From positions 62,001 to 126,000 of the forward strand of contig NZ_JBNFTW010000013.1 of NCBI RefSeq assembly GCF_049943955.1: DNA of 64,000 nt. Reading direction: 5' to 3'. Numbering within the stretch: the stretch's first letter is position 1; each line of letters starts with the position of its first letter. The position numbers and the translations under genes were made by a program. Below, in pieces: positions 8,777-17,547 of the stretch. Below the pieces are notes generated by a model that saw only the letters and a program-made list of their open reading frames with translations, had not been told where the DNA came from and did not search any database. The stretch is from Desulfosporosinus sp049943955. Lineage in GTDB: Bacteria; Bacillota; Desulfitobacteriia; Desulfitobacteriales; Desulfitobacteriaceae.

Positions 8777-9324
8777 TGCTGCAAGAAATTATCCTGGCGG
8801 GTTTCGGCGGGCAAGGAGTTATGTCGATGGGACAACTGCTGGCCTATGCCGGGCTTGAAGAAAACAAATATGTCAGCTGGATTCCTTCCTATGGGCCGGA
8901 AATGAGAGGAGGAACTGCAAATTGCTCGGTTACTATATCTGATAAAGAAGTCAGCTCTCCGATCATTACGGAACCGAATACCCTCATTGTTCTCAATCGT
9001 CCATCACTAGAAAAGTTTGAGGGAGATATTCAGCCCGGTGGATGGTTGCTTCTCAATTCTTCGCTGATTGACTTGGAACCACGACGACAAGACATTAATG
9101 TTTTCAAGATCCCTTCCGTCGACCTCGCCAGTGAAAAACTTAACAACTCTCGGGTAGCGAATATGATAATACTTGGGGCATATATTCAGTTAATAGGTGC
9201 TGTGAGCTTGGAATCAGTCGTTAATGCCCTGAAAAAAGTTCTACCGGAGTATCGGCATGATCTTCTTCCCCTTAACCGACGTGCCTTAGAATTGGGAATC
9301 GAGCTGGCTCAGATAGCTTTATAG
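8776..9324 (+). CDS. vorC: 2-oxoacid:ferredoxin oxidoreductase, gamma subunit
   Basis: 182 residues with the gamma-domain signature GFGGQGVMSMGQLLAYAG at the N-terminus and SYGPEMRGGTANCSV near 45. It completes the delta-alpha-beta-gamma set and shares CoA binding with the other subunits. An inverted repeat at 9335-9377 (ATGCCG-C-TGCA against TGCA-A-CGGCAT) follows and may act as a weak terminator, although it lacks a T tract. No phosphotransbutyrylase or butyrate kinase gene follows, so acyl-CoA use is encoded elsewhere. Confidence 0.92.
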   Translation: MLQEIILAGFGGQGVMSMGQLLAYAGLEENKYVSWIPSYGPEMRGGTANCSVTISDKEVSSPIITEPNTLIVLNRPSLEKFEGDIQPGGWLLLNSSLIDLEPRRQDINVFKIPSVDLASEKLNNSRVANMIILGAYIQLIGAVSLESVVNALKKVLPEYRHDLLPLNRRALELGIELAQIAL

Positions 9325-9334
9325 AGAAAAGGAG

Positions 9335-9377
9335 ATGCCGCTGCACAACGAACTATCCGTTCATTTTGCAACGGCAT
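9335..9377. repeat. Inverted repeat after vorC
   Basis: An 11-base arm starting ATGCCG pairs with the arm ending CGGCAT with one mismatch; the loop contains a smaller AACG...CGTT pairing. There is no T tract, so termination is uncertain. Confidence 0.4.
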
Positions 9378-9540
9378 TAGCATTTGCAAAACCTTAAGCC
9401 GGGCGAGCCATTAGTCACTGACTATTACATCAATTTTACGTTGTGAATTTTAAGAGAGGGGGATGTATTAGTGTGTTGTTTTGTATTCGTCGCTCAGATG
9501 GCATAAAATAGTGTCAGATGTGCTGAAAGAAGGGTTAATT

Positions 9541-10080
9541 ATGAACGATAAGCAAAAATTATCTGAAACACGTATCGCGGGAGAAGTGATCTTTGAGGGA
9601 CGCATGCTTCGCTTAGAACGAGATAAAGTCGCTTTACCCAATGGAAGTGAGACGTATCGAGAGGTTGTTAGGCATCCCGGAGCTGTTGCCGTTATCGCCT
9701 TACAGGATCAAGAAATTCTTATGGTTCGTCAATATCGATATCCTATTGCTCGTGAAACGTTAGAAATACCCGCCGGAAAAATTGATCCCCAAGAATCTCC
9801 ATTGAACTGCGCGATTCGCGAACTGCGTGAAGAAACCGGCTATAGGGGAACTATGGAATTAATGGGTACTTTTTATACAACGCCGGGTTTTACGGATGAG
9901 GTTATGCATATTTTTTTAGCTCGAGATTTGGTTTGGGATCCTTTGACAACAGATGATGATGAGTTTTTAACGGTGGAGAAAATTCCCTGGAGTGAAGCAT
10001 TAAGACGTGCTTGCCAAAATGAGTTTATTGATGCCAAAACAATACTGGGAATTTTGCTTGTCCAGGAGCATATATCATGA
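9541..10080 (+). CDS. nudF: Nudix hydrolase, ADP-ribose pyrophosphatase family
   Basis: 179 residues. The nudix box fits GX5EX7REUXEEXGU, beginning GKIDPQES and ending RELREETGY. The preceding VRQYRYPI and the AGKID segment are typical of ADP-sugar pyrophosphatases, which clear ADP-ribose and similar compounds. The start is put at ATG 9541 (AAGAAGGG upstream); an in-frame TTG at 9481 would add 20 unconserved residues. The stop overlaps the start of the PHP-domain gene in ATGA, so the two are co-translated. The same gene neighbours spoIIM and xerD in many Bacilli and Clostridia. Confidence 0.9.
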   Translation: MNDKQKLSETRIAGEVIFEGRMLRLERDKVALPNGSETYREVVRHPGAVAVIALQDQEILMVRQYRYPIARETLEIPAGKIDPQESPLNCAIRELREETGYRGTMELMGTFYTTPGFTDEVMHIFLARDLVWDPLTTDDDEFLTVEKIPWSEALRRACQNEFIDAKTILGILLVQEHIS

Positions 10081-11246
10081 TTTATGCGGATTTACATATT
10101 CATATTGGACAAAGTCTTGATAATAAGCTGGTTAAAGTCACAGCCTCAAAATCGTTAACCCTTCCCAATATTCTGGAGGTTGCCCGGGATATAAAAGGTC
10201 TGAATATGATCGGAATTGTAGATGCCCATTCAGAGGGTGTTCGTAAAGATTTCAGAACCTTGCTCACTTTGGGGGAGATCCATGCTCTGGCCGAAGGTGG
10301 ATATGCTGCCAAGGGCTTAACAATTATTCCTGGACATGAAATCGAATTGCAAATTGGGGAGGGGAATGCACATTTTTTGGCCTATTTTCCTTCTCTCAAC
10401 CATATAGAAGACTATGTCCGGCAAATAAGGGCTGCGACAAAGAATTGGCAGTTGAGTACCCAGAAAGGTCATCTTCAAATTGAACAGTGGCTGGAGGCTG
10501 TCGAAAAAGCTGAGGGCATATGGTTTCCGGCTCATGCTTTTACTCCCCATAAAGGAATCTATGGAAACTGTTGCCGACGCTTGGCTGATGTTTTGCCCAT
10601 TCTCCCTCGAGGACTGGAAATTGGTTTAAGTGCTGATAGAGCTATGGCTAAAAGTATCAGTGAACTGGAGAATGTGGTATTGTTCAGCAATTCAGATGCT
10701 CACTCCTTAACCAACATCGCACGGGAATATAATCTGCTGGAGGACGTTGAATCTTCTTTTCAAGGGTTTAGTGATTTATTGTTAATAAATCCAAAAGGAA
10801 GTGTTCGGAATTTCGGTCTGCCGCCGAAAGTGGGCAAGTATCATCGGACATACTGTTTGCATTGCGAACAGGTTGTGTTAACGTCCCCGCCCCAACTAGC
10901 ATGTCCCGTCTGCGGAAGTCATCACGTAGTGACAGGAGTTTTGGATCGTGTAGTAAGTATTGCTGACAATACCTTAACTGATAATGATCCTTCACGTTAT
11001 GTATATCAGGTGCCCCTTCAAAGGCTCCCGGGAATCGGACCTAAAATGTATCAGCGGCTGCTAAATCATTTCAAAACTGAAATGGCTGTTTTGCATGAAG
11101 TTTCAGAAGAGGAATTATTCCCGATAGCCGGTGAAAAAATAACAGCCTGGATTTTAAAAGCTCGGCGCAATGACTTGAAATTTATCTCTGGCGGAGGGGG
11201 CGTATTTGGTAAGGTTTTGGACATACTTTCCCTTAAACAGGAATAA
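10077..11246 (+). CDS. PHP-domain protein, endonuclease Q-like
   Basis: 389 residues. The PHP metal-site motifs are present in order: ADLHIHIG (4-11), GIVDAHSEG, PGHEIE, PAHAFTPHKG and the late SNSDAHS. A zinc-ribbon-like CLHC...CPVCG follows near 260-280, then a helix-hairpin-helix element (LPGIGPKMYQRLL) near 318. This combination matches EndoQ, which cleaves DNA 5' of deaminated bases in archaea and some Firmicutes (YqxK in Bacillus). Repair activity here is inferred from the family only. It is coupled to the nudix gene and followed after 34 bases by spoIIM. Confidence 0.8.
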   Translation: MIYADLHIHIGQSLDNKLVKVTASKSLTLPNILEVARDIKGLNMIGIVDAHSEGVRKDFRTLLTLGEIHALAEGGYAAKGLTIIPGHEIELQIGEGNAHFLAYFPSLNHIEDYVRQIRAATKNWQLSTQKGHLQIEQWLEAVEKAEGIWFPAHAFTPHKGIYGNCCRRLADVLPILPRGLEIGLSADRAMAKSISELENVVLFSNSDAHSLTNIAREYNLLEDVESSFQGFSDLLLINPKGSVRNFGLPPKVGKYHRTYCLHCEQVVLTSPPQLACPVCGSHHVVTGVLDRVVSIADNTLTDNDPSRYVYQVPLQRLPGIGPKMYQRLLNHFKTEMAVLHEVSEEELFPIAGEKITAWILKARRNDLKFISGGGGVFGKVLDILSLKQE

Positions 11247-11280
11247 AATTCCATATAGAAAAGGGAAAGGGGGATTTTCT

Positions 11281-11880
11281 ATGTGGAAAAAGCTAGGCGA
11301 TCATATTTGTAAATACTGGGTTATCTATCTCACACTTTCGAGCGTTTATTTGGCTGGTGTCGTGTTCGGCGCTTTGGGAGTCAAAGCTTTAGGAGCTTCG
11401 GCTGCCTCTCAATTGGGGGATTTTCTCAATACGCTTCTGAAAAATCAACCAGTTGATTTAAACCCAGTATTTCTCGGACAATTGGCGAGAGATGTTTTTA
11501 TTATCATGGCAGGAATATGGATCCTAGGACTTACCATCATTGGGGCCCCGTTAATTTATCTCATTGTTTTTACGCGAGGTTTTATTCTGGGTTTTACGGT
11601 AAGTTTTATTATTAGCTTTAAAGGAATGTTGGGCCTTGGCTTAATCCTTGTAACTGTCTTAGTGCCTGCGCTTTTGGGAATCCCCTTATTGTTATTAGGG
11701 GCAGGCTTGGCAACTATCTTTTCCTTTTTATTATTAAGGGGTAAAGCCAGAGGAGAATCACTGCGCCGAGAGTTTTTGTATTATACTGTGGCTGCGGCGT
11801 TTGTATCTCTTGGCGCAGTATTTGTTGGAGTTTCTCAAGGGTATTTTTCAGTATTGGGTACTCGAGTTCTGGGGTTGTAA
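11281..11880 (+). CDS. spoIIM: Stage II sporulation protein M
   Basis: 199 residues starting at ATG 11281 behind AAAGGGGGA; the frame extends upstream without a better start. Five or so hydrophobic segments (about 15-40, 68-90, 95-120, 123-158, 170-190) fit the SpoIIM family. SpoIIM acts with SpoIID and SpoIIP at the septum to drive septal peptidoglycan remodelling and engulfment. Its place between the nudix/PHP genes and the yqzK-xerD block reproduces the order seen in Bacillus, except that fur is missing and ald is inserted. Confidence 0.85.
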   Translation: MWKKLGDHICKYWVIYLTLSSVYLAGVVFGALGVKALGASAASQLGDFLNTLLKNQPVDLNPVFLGQLARDVFIIMAGIWILGLTIIGAPLIYLIVFTRGFILGFTVSFIISFKGMLGLGLILVTVLVPALLGIPLLLLGAGLATIFSFLLLRGKARGESLRREFLYYTVAAAFVSLGAVFVGVSQGYFSVLGTRVLGL

Positions 11881-11999
11881 GTTTAAAAACAAGGAAAGTA
11901 GCCTGCAAAAGCTTGCATTGCAATAATAAGCATGCAAAATAATGCAGGTTATTTAAAATGTGCGATTGTCTTAAGTCTCTTAAAATTCAGATATTGCTG

Positions 12000-12115
12000 T
12001 CACTGAACTCGTTTAGCTAAAGCTGAACCTCGGGTCTTCGGCGGGACTTTACCCCCACCGAAACAAGCTAGGGAAACCGCTCCCACCTGTAAAGGCGGGA
12101 GCCTTACGCTTGGAT
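12000..12115 (+). repeat. Dispersed structured repeat, copy 1
   Basis: Begins CACTGAACTCGTTTAGC and contains two hairpins: TTCGG..GGG / CCC..CCGAA, then GCTCCCACC / GGCGGGAGC. Copies in the same orientation occur at 46417-46600 and 55759-55862. The pattern resembles the structured right end of IS200/IS605-type elements (the omega-RNA region after tnpB), but no transposase lies nearby, so it is a remnant or a solo RNA-like element. It occupies most of the 361-base gap upstream of ald; the rest holds nested TGCA-rich inverted repeats (11896-11947). Confidence 0.6.
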
Positions 12116-12241
12116 AAAGACAGCAAAAAAGCCATTGAGAGAGTTAAATCTTTTGCTGCTTGGATCTTGCTTGCTTCTGGCATAATAATTGCATTATAAT
12201 TAGCAAAGTTAGGAATATTGATTAAAATGGAGGTTTGCATT

Positions 12242-13357
12242 ATGCTGATTGGAGTACCAAAAGAGATTAAAAACAATGAGAACCGTGTTGCTATTACTCC
12301 TGCGGGTGTCCATGCTTTTACTCTGACCGGACATCAGGTCGTTGTGGAAAAATCTGCTGGAGAAGGTAGTGGAATTACCGACGAAGAGTATGTCAAGGCT
12401 GGTGCCCAAATCTTAGATTCTGCAGCCGACGTTTGGAATGCTGACATGATTATCAAGGTCAAGGAACCGATAGCACCCGAATACGACTTTTTTAAACCAG
12501 GACAAATTTTATTCACTTATTTGCATCTTGCTAACGAACCGGAATTGACCAGGGTACTTATGGAAAAACAAGTTGTTGGGATAGCCTATGAAACGATTCA
12601 GCTCGACAATGGCTCTCTGCCTTTGCTGGTTCCTATGAGCGAAGTGGCTGGGCGAATGTCAATTCAAATCGGTGCCCAATTTTTAGAAAAACATTGCGGC
12701 GGAAAAGGAATGCTATTAGGTGGGGTTCCTGGAGTGTCGCCGGCTAAAGTTACAATTATCGGCGGGGGAATTGTAGGTACAAATGCGGCTAAAATGGCTG
12801 TTGGAATGGGTGCCAATGTCATCCTGATTGAAAAAAGCGCTCAACGGCTTCGCGAAATCGATGATCTTTTTAACGGACGAGTTAAAACTCTTATGTCAAA
12901 CCCTTATAATATTGCTGCCAGTGTTGCTCGGGCGGATCTGCTTGTCGGAGCTGTGCTTATTCCTGGTGCCCGTGCTCCCCACTTGGTAACAGAGGAAATG
13001 GTAAAAACCATGACCCCCGGAAGTGTTATCGTTGACGTGGCTGTTGACCAAGGGGGCAGCATAGAAACCATCGATCGAGTCACTACTCATAGTGATCCAG
13101 TCTATATTAAACATGGTGTGGTACACTATTCGGTTGCTAATATGCCGGGAGCAGTCGCCAGAACCTCGACCTTTGCGCTGACCAATGTTACCTTAGGTTA
13201 TGCTTTGGATATTGCTAATAAAGGATATTTTAAGGCACTCCAGGAAAATCGCTCGCTGCGCAAAGGGATAAACGTTATTAACGGTAAGTTAACTTACAAA
13301 GCTGTTGCTGAATCATTAAATATTATGTATACGCCTTTAGAAGAAGCTTTGCTCTAA
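12242..13357 (+). CDS. ald: Alanine dehydrogenase
   Basis: 371 residues, the usual family length. It begins MLIGVPKEIKNNENRVAITP, the canonical start, with GGAGG eight bases before ATG 12242. The NAD-binding GGGIVGTNAAKMA lies near 174, and the active-site region includes KVKEP and the HLANEPEL segment. It interconverts L-alanine and pyruvate plus ammonia with NAD. In sporulators it supports growth on alanine and spore development. It stands alone, between a dispersed repeat and two tandem terminators, and interrupts the spoIIM-yqzK-xerD order. Confidence 0.96.
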   Translation: MLIGVPKEIKNNENRVAITPAGVHAFTLTGHQVVVEKSAGEGSGITDEEYVKAGAQILDSAADVWNADMIIKVKEPIAPEYDFFKPGQILFTYLHLANEPELTRVLMEKQVVGIAYETIQLDNGSLPLLVPMSEVAGRMSIQIGAQFLEKHCGGKGMLLGGVPGVSPAKVTIIGGGIVGTNAAKMAVGMGANVILIEKSAQRLREIDDLFNGRVKTLMSNPYNIAASVARADLLVGAVLIPGARAPHLVTEEMVKTMTPGSVIVDVAVDQGGSIETIDRVTTHSDPVYIKHGVVHYSVANMPGAVARTSTFALTNVTLGYALDIANKGYFKALQENRSLRKGINVINGKLTYKAVAESLNIMYTPLEEALL

Positions 13358-13410
13358 GACTGGTGTCATGACCGTTATTGTTAAAGCAGACTATTCTGAA
13401 GAGTGACGTC

Positions 13411-13474
13411 GAGTGAAATCGTGATATGGTTTCACTCTTTTTCAGGACCGAGTAAAACTCGGTCCTGAATTTTT
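13411..13474 (+). terminator. Two tandem terminators after ald
   Basis: Hairpin 1 is GAGTGAAA / TTTCACTC (13411-13437) followed by TTTTT. Hairpin 2 is CAGGACCGAG / CTCGGTCCTG (13443-13467) followed by AATTTTT. Both are perfect stems six bases apart. Confidence 0.9.
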
Positions 13475-13529
13475 GGGGGGATAAGGACAATCGTGAGTTG
13501 CATAAGCTTTAGGGATAGGAGGTAGAGTC

Positions 13530-13754
13530 ATGCCAAAAAAACATTGGAGAGACTTTTTCTTGTATTTGGGACGGGTATTTCTCCTCCTGATTTTACTTGC
13601 TGTGCTGCTCCCGAAACTTGCAGTCGTCTGTAATATTTGGGTTTCATCGTTGCTTCATAATGATGATAAACCTATGGGAAATCCGATGAAAGTTGAAGCA
13701 CCTGGTTGGACAAAATCTGTTTTGCAATTATTCCCTATTTCTCAGAAAGAGTGA
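13530..13754 (+). CDS. YqzK-like small membrane protein (DUF4227)
   Basis: 74 residues with one transmembrane segment (about 11-34) and a short tail containing DDKPMGNPMKV, which matches the conserved DKPxGxxxKV of Bacillus YqzK. Function is unknown. The call is supported mainly by position: it lies directly before xerD, as yqzK does in Bacillus. GGAGGT precedes the ATG. Confidence 0.7.
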   Translation: MPKKHWRDFFLYLGRVFLLLILLAVLLPKLAVVCNIWVSSLLHNDDKPMGNPMKVEAPGWTKSVLQLFPISQKE

Positions 13755-13845
13755 TAATTTTCCTCAAAATTCCGAGTAAACAAGGAAAAGTGCTTATCTG
13801 CGTAGAATTTAATAGTGTGATTTTGATTTAAATAGGGGGGATTTT

Positions 13846-14754
13846 ATGACCTCCACAGAACAGCTTTTGCAGCAGTATATTATGTTTCTGCATGTTGAAC
13901 GAGGGCTTTCCTTGAATACTCGCCAGGCTTATGAACTTGATTTGCGCCAGCTTGTTGTGTTCCTCGAGCAGAGGGAAACGGATGTTTTCAAATGCGAGCA
14001 CAATGATCTCTTCTTATTTCTGCTTCACTGGAAAGAACAGGGTAAATCGCCCCGAAGTATTGCCAGGTGCAATGCTACGCTGCGGGGTTTTTTTGCCTTT
14101 ATAATGGAGGAAGGGAAACGAAGTGACAATCCCAGTACATATCTTGTCACTCCCAAGCTCAATCAATCTCTTCCCAAAGTGTTGTCTGAAGGAACAATGG
14201 ACAAACTATTAGAAACAAATGATACAACGGATGCTGCTTCACGAGATTTGGCTATCTTGGAAATTCTCTATGGAGGCGGTTTACGGGTCTCGGAGTTAAT
14301 TAATCTCCGCGTAGGGGATGTATCATTGGATGTTGGGTATATACGCTGTCTGGGAAAGGGAAATAAGGAACGGATCGTGCCATTGGGAGAGCCAGCGATA
14401 CGGGCCGTTAAACGTTACATAACGGGTGCAAGAAAGCGTATGTGCGGAAAGTCCGCAAATAATTTCTTATTCGTAAATGCGCATGGACATGCGCTAACTC
14501 GTCAAGGAGTAACATTCATTTTAAAAAAATGGGGAACGTCTCATAATCTTGAGAAAAGGATTTCGCCTCATATGTTCAGGCATAGTTTTGCAACTCACTT
14601 GTTGGATCATGGGGCAGATTTGCGTTCCGTGCAGGAGTTACTAGGTCACGCAGATATTTCTACGACCCAGATCTACACGCATTTAACAAGAAAACGCTTG
14701 TTAGATGTTTTTAATAAGTCTCATCCCCGGGCTGATGGGAAAATTGACGAATAA
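13846..14754 (+). CDS. xerD: Site-specific tyrosine recombinase XerD
   Basis: 302 residues, the normal size. The N-terminal SAM-like DNA-binding domain (about 5-95) precedes a catalytic domain with the full set R147 (GLRVSE), K171, H242, R245 (HMFRHSFATH), H268 (LLGHAD) and nucleophile Y277 (TQIYTHL). XerD acts with its partner recombinase at dif to resolve chromosome dimers. GGGGGG lies upstream of the ATG. The synteny yqzK-xerD-deoB-pdp supports XerD over XerC. Confidence 0.93.
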   Translation: MTSTEQLLQQYIMFLHVERGLSLNTRQAYELDLRQLVVFLEQRETDVFKCEHNDLFLFLLHWKEQGKSPRSIARCNATLRGFFAFIMEEGKRSDNPSTYLVTPKLNQSLPKVLSEGTMDKLLETNDTTDAASRDLAILEILYGGGLRVSELINLRVGDVSLDVGYIRCLGKGNKERIVPLGEPAIRAVKRYITGARKRMCGKSANNFLFVNAHGHALTRQGVTFILKKWGTSHNLEKRISPHMFRHSFATHLLDHGADLRSVQELLGHADISTTQIYTHLTRKRLLDVFNKSHPRADGKIDE

Positions 14755-14791
14755 CACTAGTTTGAAATTATTTATAGATGGAGGCCAAATT

Positions 14792-15964
14792 ATGAAGCGT
14801 AGTATTATTATTGTCTTAGACAGTGTCGGTATCGGAGAAATGTCTGATGCCAGTAAATATGGAGACGCAGGAAGCAATACGTTGCATAATATTGCCGAAG
14901 CTGTGGGGGGGCTGGAGCTTCCAAATCTGGAAACGCTGGGGCTGGGGAACATTTTCCAGATTAAAGGTGTGCATGCCCAGTCAAATCCTAAAGGAAGTTT
15001 TGGCAAAATGGCAGAGGCCTCTCGAGGCAAGGATACTACCAGCGGGCATTGGGAAATAGCGGGAGTTACTTTAGAGAGCGCGCTCCCAACTTTTCCTCAG
15101 GGGTTTCCACGGGAGTTCATTGATCGTTACGAGAAGGCAATCGGCCGAGGTGTACTTGGCAACGAAGTCGCTTCAGGAACAGAAATCATCCAGCGCTTGG
15201 GTGAAGAACATATGAGAACGGGAAAACCTATTGTTTATACTTCTGCTGATTCGGTATTTCAGGTTGCGGCCCATGAAGAGGTTATTCCCCTGCCGGAATT
15301 AATGCATTTTTGTCAGCTAGCTCGTGAAATGTTAACTGGTGATTTGCAAGTAGGAAGGGTTATTGCTCGTCCATTTCTTGGACAAGTCGGTGAGTTTTAT
15401 CGAACTTCGAATCGGCACGATTTTGCCTTGGAACCTCCTCGCAAAACGTTATTAGAATATATTTCTGAACATGGCCTCGCAGTCAATGCTGTTGGAAAAA
15501 TTCACGACATTTATGCAGGGAAGGGGATTACTGACTTTTGCTCAACAAAGAACAACATGGATGGTGTTGATAAAACGTTGGCGTATATGACTAAGACGAA
15601 CGCCGGTTTGATCATGACAAATCTCGTAGACTTTGATATGGTGTATGGCCACAGGAATAATGTGGAAGGTTATGCTCAAGCTTTGAAGGATTTCGATCAA
15701 CGTTTGCCGGAACTAATGGAGCTTCTGCGCCCGGAGGACTTACTGGTCATAACTGCTGATCATGGCTGCGATCCCACATTCCCGGGAACCGATCATACAC
15801 GAGAATATGTTCCGCTGCTGGTTTATGGGCAAAGCGTGAAACATGGAGTGAATCTGGGAGTAAGATCAACGTTTGCTGATCTGGGGGCCACTGTTGCAGC
15901 CTATTTGGGCCTTGATCCTCTTCCAGTAGGAAAAAGTTTCTTAGCCGAGATTGGAAATGATTGA
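14792..15964 (+). CDS. deoB: Phosphopentomutase
   Basis: 390 residues from ATG 14792 (GGAGG upstream). It is an alkaline phosphatase-superfamily metalloenzyme, with IIVLDSVGIGEMSDA carrying the metal-binding Asp at the N-terminus, GKDTTSGHWE with the phospho-acceptor Thr near 88, and the late TADHGCDPTFPGTDHTRE metal site. It interconverts ribose or deoxyribose 1- and 5-phosphates in nucleoside salvage. It is cotranscribed with pdp, 27 bases downstream, which produces its substrate. Confidence 0.96.
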   Translation: MKRSIIIVLDSVGIGEMSDASKYGDAGSNTLHNIAEAVGGLELPNLETLGLGNIFQIKGVHAQSNPKGSFGKMAEASRGKDTTSGHWEIAGVTLESALPTFPQGFPREFIDRYEKAIGRGVLGNEVASGTEIIQRLGEEHMRTGKPIVYTSADSVFQVAAHEEVIPLPELMHFCQLAREMLTGDLQVGRVIARPFLGQVGEFYRTSNRHDFALEPPRKTLLEYISEHGLAVNAVGKIHDIYAGKGITDFCSTKNNMDGVDKTLAYMTKTNAGLIMTNLVDFDMVYGHRNNVEGYAQALKDFDQRLPELMELLRPEDLLVITADHGCDPTFPGTDHTREYVPLLVYGQSVKHGVNLGVRSTFADLGATVAAYLGLDPLPVGKSFLAEIGND

Positions 15965-15991
15965 GAATAGGCAGGACATGGGGTGATTTAT

Positions 15992-17293
15992 ATGAGAACG
16001 GTTGATTTGATACAAAAGAAAAAACGTGGCGAAACTTTAAATACCGATGAAATTAACTATATAGTTCAGGGATACGTTAACGGCGAAATTCCTGATTATC
16101 AAATGTCAGCATTTCTCATGGCTGTTTACTTTAAAGGAATGAATAAAAGAGAAATCGCTGACCTGACGTTATCTTTTGTGGATTCTGGAGATAGAAACGA
16201 CTTATCAGCAATACATGGGATTAAGGTTGATAAACATTCATCGGGTGGCGTAGGCGATAAGCTTAGTTTGGTTATCATCCCGCTTGTTGCATCTGCGGGA
16301 GTACCCGTTGCTAAAATGTCTGGAAGAGGATTGGGACATACAGGCGGTACCATCGATAAATTAGAGTCTATACAAGGCTTTAAGACAGAGCTGGATAGAG
16401 AAACGTTTATTAATAATGTAAATAACTATAAAATGGCCATTGTCGGTCAGAGTTCTAATTTGACACCCGCGGATAAGAAGATCTATGCCCTTCGAGATGT
16501 GACGGCAACCGTTGACAGCATACCATTGATTGCCAGCAGCATTATGAGCAAAAAAATAGCCTCTGGTGCTGATTGCATAGTGCTGGATGTTAAAGTTGGT
16601 TCTGGAGCCTTTATGAAATCCATCCCCGAGGCTATTGAATTAGCTAAGACGATGGTAGAAATCGGGAAATCGCTGAATAAAAAAACAATTGCCGTTGTTA
16701 CAGATATGAGTCAGCCTCTTGGCCATGAAGTGGGAAATGCTAATGAGGTAAAAGAAGCCATTGAGATCTTGAAGGGACAAGGAGCGGACGATGAAACGAC
16801 TATTGCTTTGACTCTGGCGTCTTATATGACTGTCCTTGGAGGGGCCTTCAAGAATTTTGATACTGCTTATTCGGAACTTAGGCATGTTATTAATTCCGGC
16901 AGAGCGGTTGAAACGTTAAAAGAGTTGATAGAAATTCAAGGCGGAAATTCAAAGGTCGTTGACGTGCCTGCGTTACTTCCCCAAAGTGGCCGCCATATTG
17001 AAGTTAAAGCCACAGGTGAGGGATATGTTTCAGCCATTGATGCTGAAAAGATAGGTATAACTGCTATGCTGCTCGGCGCAGGAAGAAAGAAAAAAGAAGA
17101 TGCCATAGATTTTTCGGCGGGAGTTACAATGTTGAAGAAAGTTGGAGATAAGGTTCGTTTGGGGGATACGCTTTGCATTTTGCATACAAATCTGAAGGAT
17201 TATAATGAAGCACTGGAAACGGCGAATCAGGCATATTCCTTCAGTAGTATAAAATCGAAGCCCGGAAAGTATATTTATGAAGTAATTCAATAA
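15992..17293 (+). CDS. pdp: Pyrimidine-nucleoside phosphorylase
   Basis: 433 residues from ATG 15992 (GGGGTG upstream). Family motifs are KHSSGGVGDKLSL near 80 and GRGLGHTGGTIDKLE near 110 (thymidine/pyrimidine phosphorylase signature), with a C-terminal biotin/lipoyl-like domain. It splits uridine, thymidine and deoxyuridine into base and pentose 1-phosphate, which DeoB then isomerises. It closes the deoB-pdp unit and is followed by a terminator. Confidence 0.95.
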   Translation: MRTVDLIQKKKRGETLNTDEINYIVQGYVNGEIPDYQMSAFLMAVYFKGMNKREIADLTLSFVDSGDRNDLSAIHGIKVDKHSSGGVGDKLSLVIIPLVASAGVPVAKMSGRGLGHTGGTIDKLESIQGFKTELDRETFINNVNNYKMAIVGQSSNLTPADKKIYALRDVTATVDSIPLIASSIMSKKIASGADCIVLDVKVGSGAFMKSIPEAIELAKTMVEIGKSLNKKTIAVVTDMSQPLGHEVGNANEVKEAIEILKGQGADDETTIALTLASYMTVLGGAFKNFDTAYSELRHVINSGRAVETLKELIEIQGGNSKVVDVPALLPQSGRHIEVKATGEGYVSAIDAEKIGITAMLLGAGRKKKEDAIDFSAGVTMLKKVGDKVRLGDTLCILHTNLKDYNEALETANQAYSFSSIKSKPGKYIYEVIQ

Positions 17294-17365
17294 GAAATAA
17301 GTTTGTTATTCCATAAGAGAAGAAATAGGTCTGTTGCAAAGGCATAAGACCCCTATTAAACGAAA

Positions 17366-17414
17366 CCTTGCATAAATAGTGGCTTAAATCATCCACTGAT
17401 ATGCAGGGTTTTAT
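17366..17414 (+). terminator. Terminator after pdp
   Basis: Long imperfect stem CCTTGCAT..TAGTGG / CCACT..ATGCAGG with a 10-base loop, followed by a T-rich run. Confidence 0.7.
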
Positions 17415-17547
17415 TTATAAAAACGTATAAATACTTATTATGCAACTGCTCAGTCAATTAGTGTTGATTGAATAGGTTGAGGCACAATAATCATAAATTT
17501 CTCTTCCCAACGTATATGATAGAGAGGGTATTGGAAGGGGGGATATT

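Noticed and set aside
9335..9377. Inverted repeat after vorC as a definite terminator
   Set aside because: There is no T tract on either side, so it is listed only as an inverted repeat.
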